In this document: positions 51,347 through 52,088 of the stretch, piece by piece
How the letters are laid out: every line of letters starts with the position of its first letter
Numbering within the stretch: position 1 is the first letter of the stretch
NCBI GenBank assembly: GCA_024518585.1
Contig: JANIHI010000014.1
Coordinates: 1 to 52,088, forward strand
Length of the DNA: 52,088 nucleotides
Source of the DNA: Methanolinea sp.
GTDB lineage: Archaea; Halobacteriota; Methanomicrobia; Methanomicrobiales; Methanospirillaceae
Direction: 5' to 3'
The notes under the pieces: model-generated
The model's database searches: none
What the model saw: only the letters and a program-made list of their open reading frames with translations
What the model was told of the DNA's origin: nothing
Program-made: the position numbers and the translations under genes

Positions 51347-51569
51347 CAGACCGGGGAGGATGGGGGGTTACCTCTCTCTCTTCTTCTCGCTGACCCTTTC
51401 GCAGACGTCGATCAAGGTCTTCAGCGAGGTGTCCTTCCCCATGTCGTGCCCGTTCCTCATTGTGACAAGGACATGACGGAGATGGCGATATGCTTTCACG
51501 ATTTCACTCTTTTTCCCCGGAGGAAGATCTTTTTTCTCTCCCCCGGGTATCTCTTGCTAAATTGAACAT
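51309..51569 (-). pseudogene. Small leftward gene, probably frameshifted
   Basis: A strong TATA (TTTTTTATATACG on the minus strand) and GAGGAGG ribosome site precede the ATG at 51569, but that frame ends after 21 codons. One frame over, from an A-run at about 51527-51532, a good-looking sequence follows (KAYRHLRHVLVTMRNGHD, then TLIDVCERVSEKKRE). Removing one A from the six-A run would join them. So this is either a broken gene, a sequencing slip, or programmed shifting. No family recognised; the end overlaps atpD. Confidence 0.45.
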
Positions 51570-51666
51570 GTCCTCCTCAACGTATATAAAAAAGTGCATG
51601 GCAGTCCTACCAGCATTCCACCGGTCCTCCATGGGGCGGAAAAAAGGCTTATTGCTTCCTCTCCCC

Positions 51667-51996
51667 TCAAAGGGTCTTGTGAAGTATCCGGGATGTTTTC
51701 TCGACCGCTGCCCGCTGGTCAATCTCCTTTGCCCGCGATTCTCTGCCAATGGCGACGAGGTCGAGGAGGTCACGTCTCGTGAGCCGGGAGAACGAGATCT
51801 TCTCCCATGCGTCCCTCTCGATGATGACCCAGGCATCCCCCAGCGCGTGTTTCAGAAGCTCTATCTCCTCCTGGGAAAACTCCTTCCACTCGTCTCCCAG
51901 GCTCTTGCGTATCTTTTCAAGTGCCTGTTCAATGTTTTTCTCCTTCTGGAGGGAAAACAGTCTCCTCCCAATCTCTGTCCTGGATACATCTGGCAT
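51667..51996 (-). CDS. Uncharacterised small acidic helical protein
   Basis: A 109-residue protein, all helix by pattern (IGRRLFSLQKEKNIEQALEKI, cut in two turns, then SQEEIELLKHALGDAWVIIERDAW). A GGGAGGG ribosome site precedes the ATG. I do not recognise a family. It lies upstream of the frameshifted small gene on the same strand with about 97 nt between. Confidence 0.65.
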   Translation of the reverse strand: MPDVSRTEIGRRLFSLQKEKNIEQALEKIRKSLGDEWKEFSQEEIELLKHALGDAWVIIERDAWEKISFSRLTRRDLLDLVAIGRESRAKEIDQRAAVEKTSRILHKTL

Positions 51997-52088
51997 GGTC
52001 GTGCCCTCCCGCTGAAACCGATGTCAGGGTAACGGGTAGTACACCTCCTGACGGATAAGTGTTTTCCCGGGTTCCCCTTTCCTGCCGG

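Overview
This window looks like chromosomal DNA of a methanogenic archaeon, most likely a GC-rich member of the Methanomicrobiales. That is inferred from two archaeal-type A1AO ATP synthase operons, an AglJ-like dolichol-phosphate glycosyltransferase, DUF99, DUF5612, DUF2298 and DUF5591 family proteins, a carbonic-polymer-free methanogen-style gene content, tRNA genes without an encoded CCA, and TATA-box promoters with frequent ATGA or GTGA gene overlaps. I could not compare it with a database, so the genus is not assigned.

Layout. Positions 1-7 kb hold scattered housekeeping genes: a secreted chagasin-type inhibitor, TspO, DUF99, AglJ, a tRNA-Gly running directly into an ACT/DUF5612 - Sua5 - nucleotidyltransferase operon, a Cas4-like nuclease, a DUF3467 protein and tRNA-Thr. 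From 7 to 9.4 kb is an AT-richer accessory patch with a HEPN/nucleotidyltransferase toxin-antitoxin pair, its phased palindromic operator array, and a dispersed repeat. From 9.4 to 20.5 kb are a large DUF2298 membrane protein, a creatininase-family enzyme, N-formylglutamate amidohydrolase, a SIS-domain protein, tRNA-Arg, a TPR protein, DNA polymerase IV and several small unknowns. From 20.5 to 27.8 kb is a leftward block: a fused agmatine-to-putrescine enzyme (AguB-AguA), a histone-deacetylase-fold hydrolase, a hydantoinase/oxoprolinase family protein and a propionyl/acetyl-CoA synthetase, then MntP facing right. About 29.0-29.85 kb is a noncoding region dense in structured repeats, including three tandem units of about 100 bases whose helices are kept by compensatory changes. 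A sodium/solute symporter with its tiny partner protein follows.

The right 20 kb carries two complete but clearly different A-type ATP synthase operons in the same orientation and same gene order (H-I-K-E-C-F-A-B-D), separated by a two-domain universal stress protein. Operon 1 (31780-41622) is unusual: its rotor subunit K is six fused hairpins, five with a full sodium-binding signature and one degenerate; its C subunit has an N-terminal membrane anchor; and a 54-residue membrane protein ends the operon. Operon 2 (about 42703-51346) is conventional, with a single-hairpin K lacking that sodium signature, an internal promoter before atpK and a strong RNA hairpin after it. The likely reading is that the cell can run two rotary enzymes with different rotor gearing and perhaps different coupling ions.

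The most interesting items are the ATP synthase pair, the three-unit structured RNA-like array at 29.5 kb, the 21-bp phased operators of the toxin-antitoxin pair, and the AguB-AguA fusion next to a possible polyamine deacetylase. No rRNA gene, CRISPR array or complete insertion sequence was seen.
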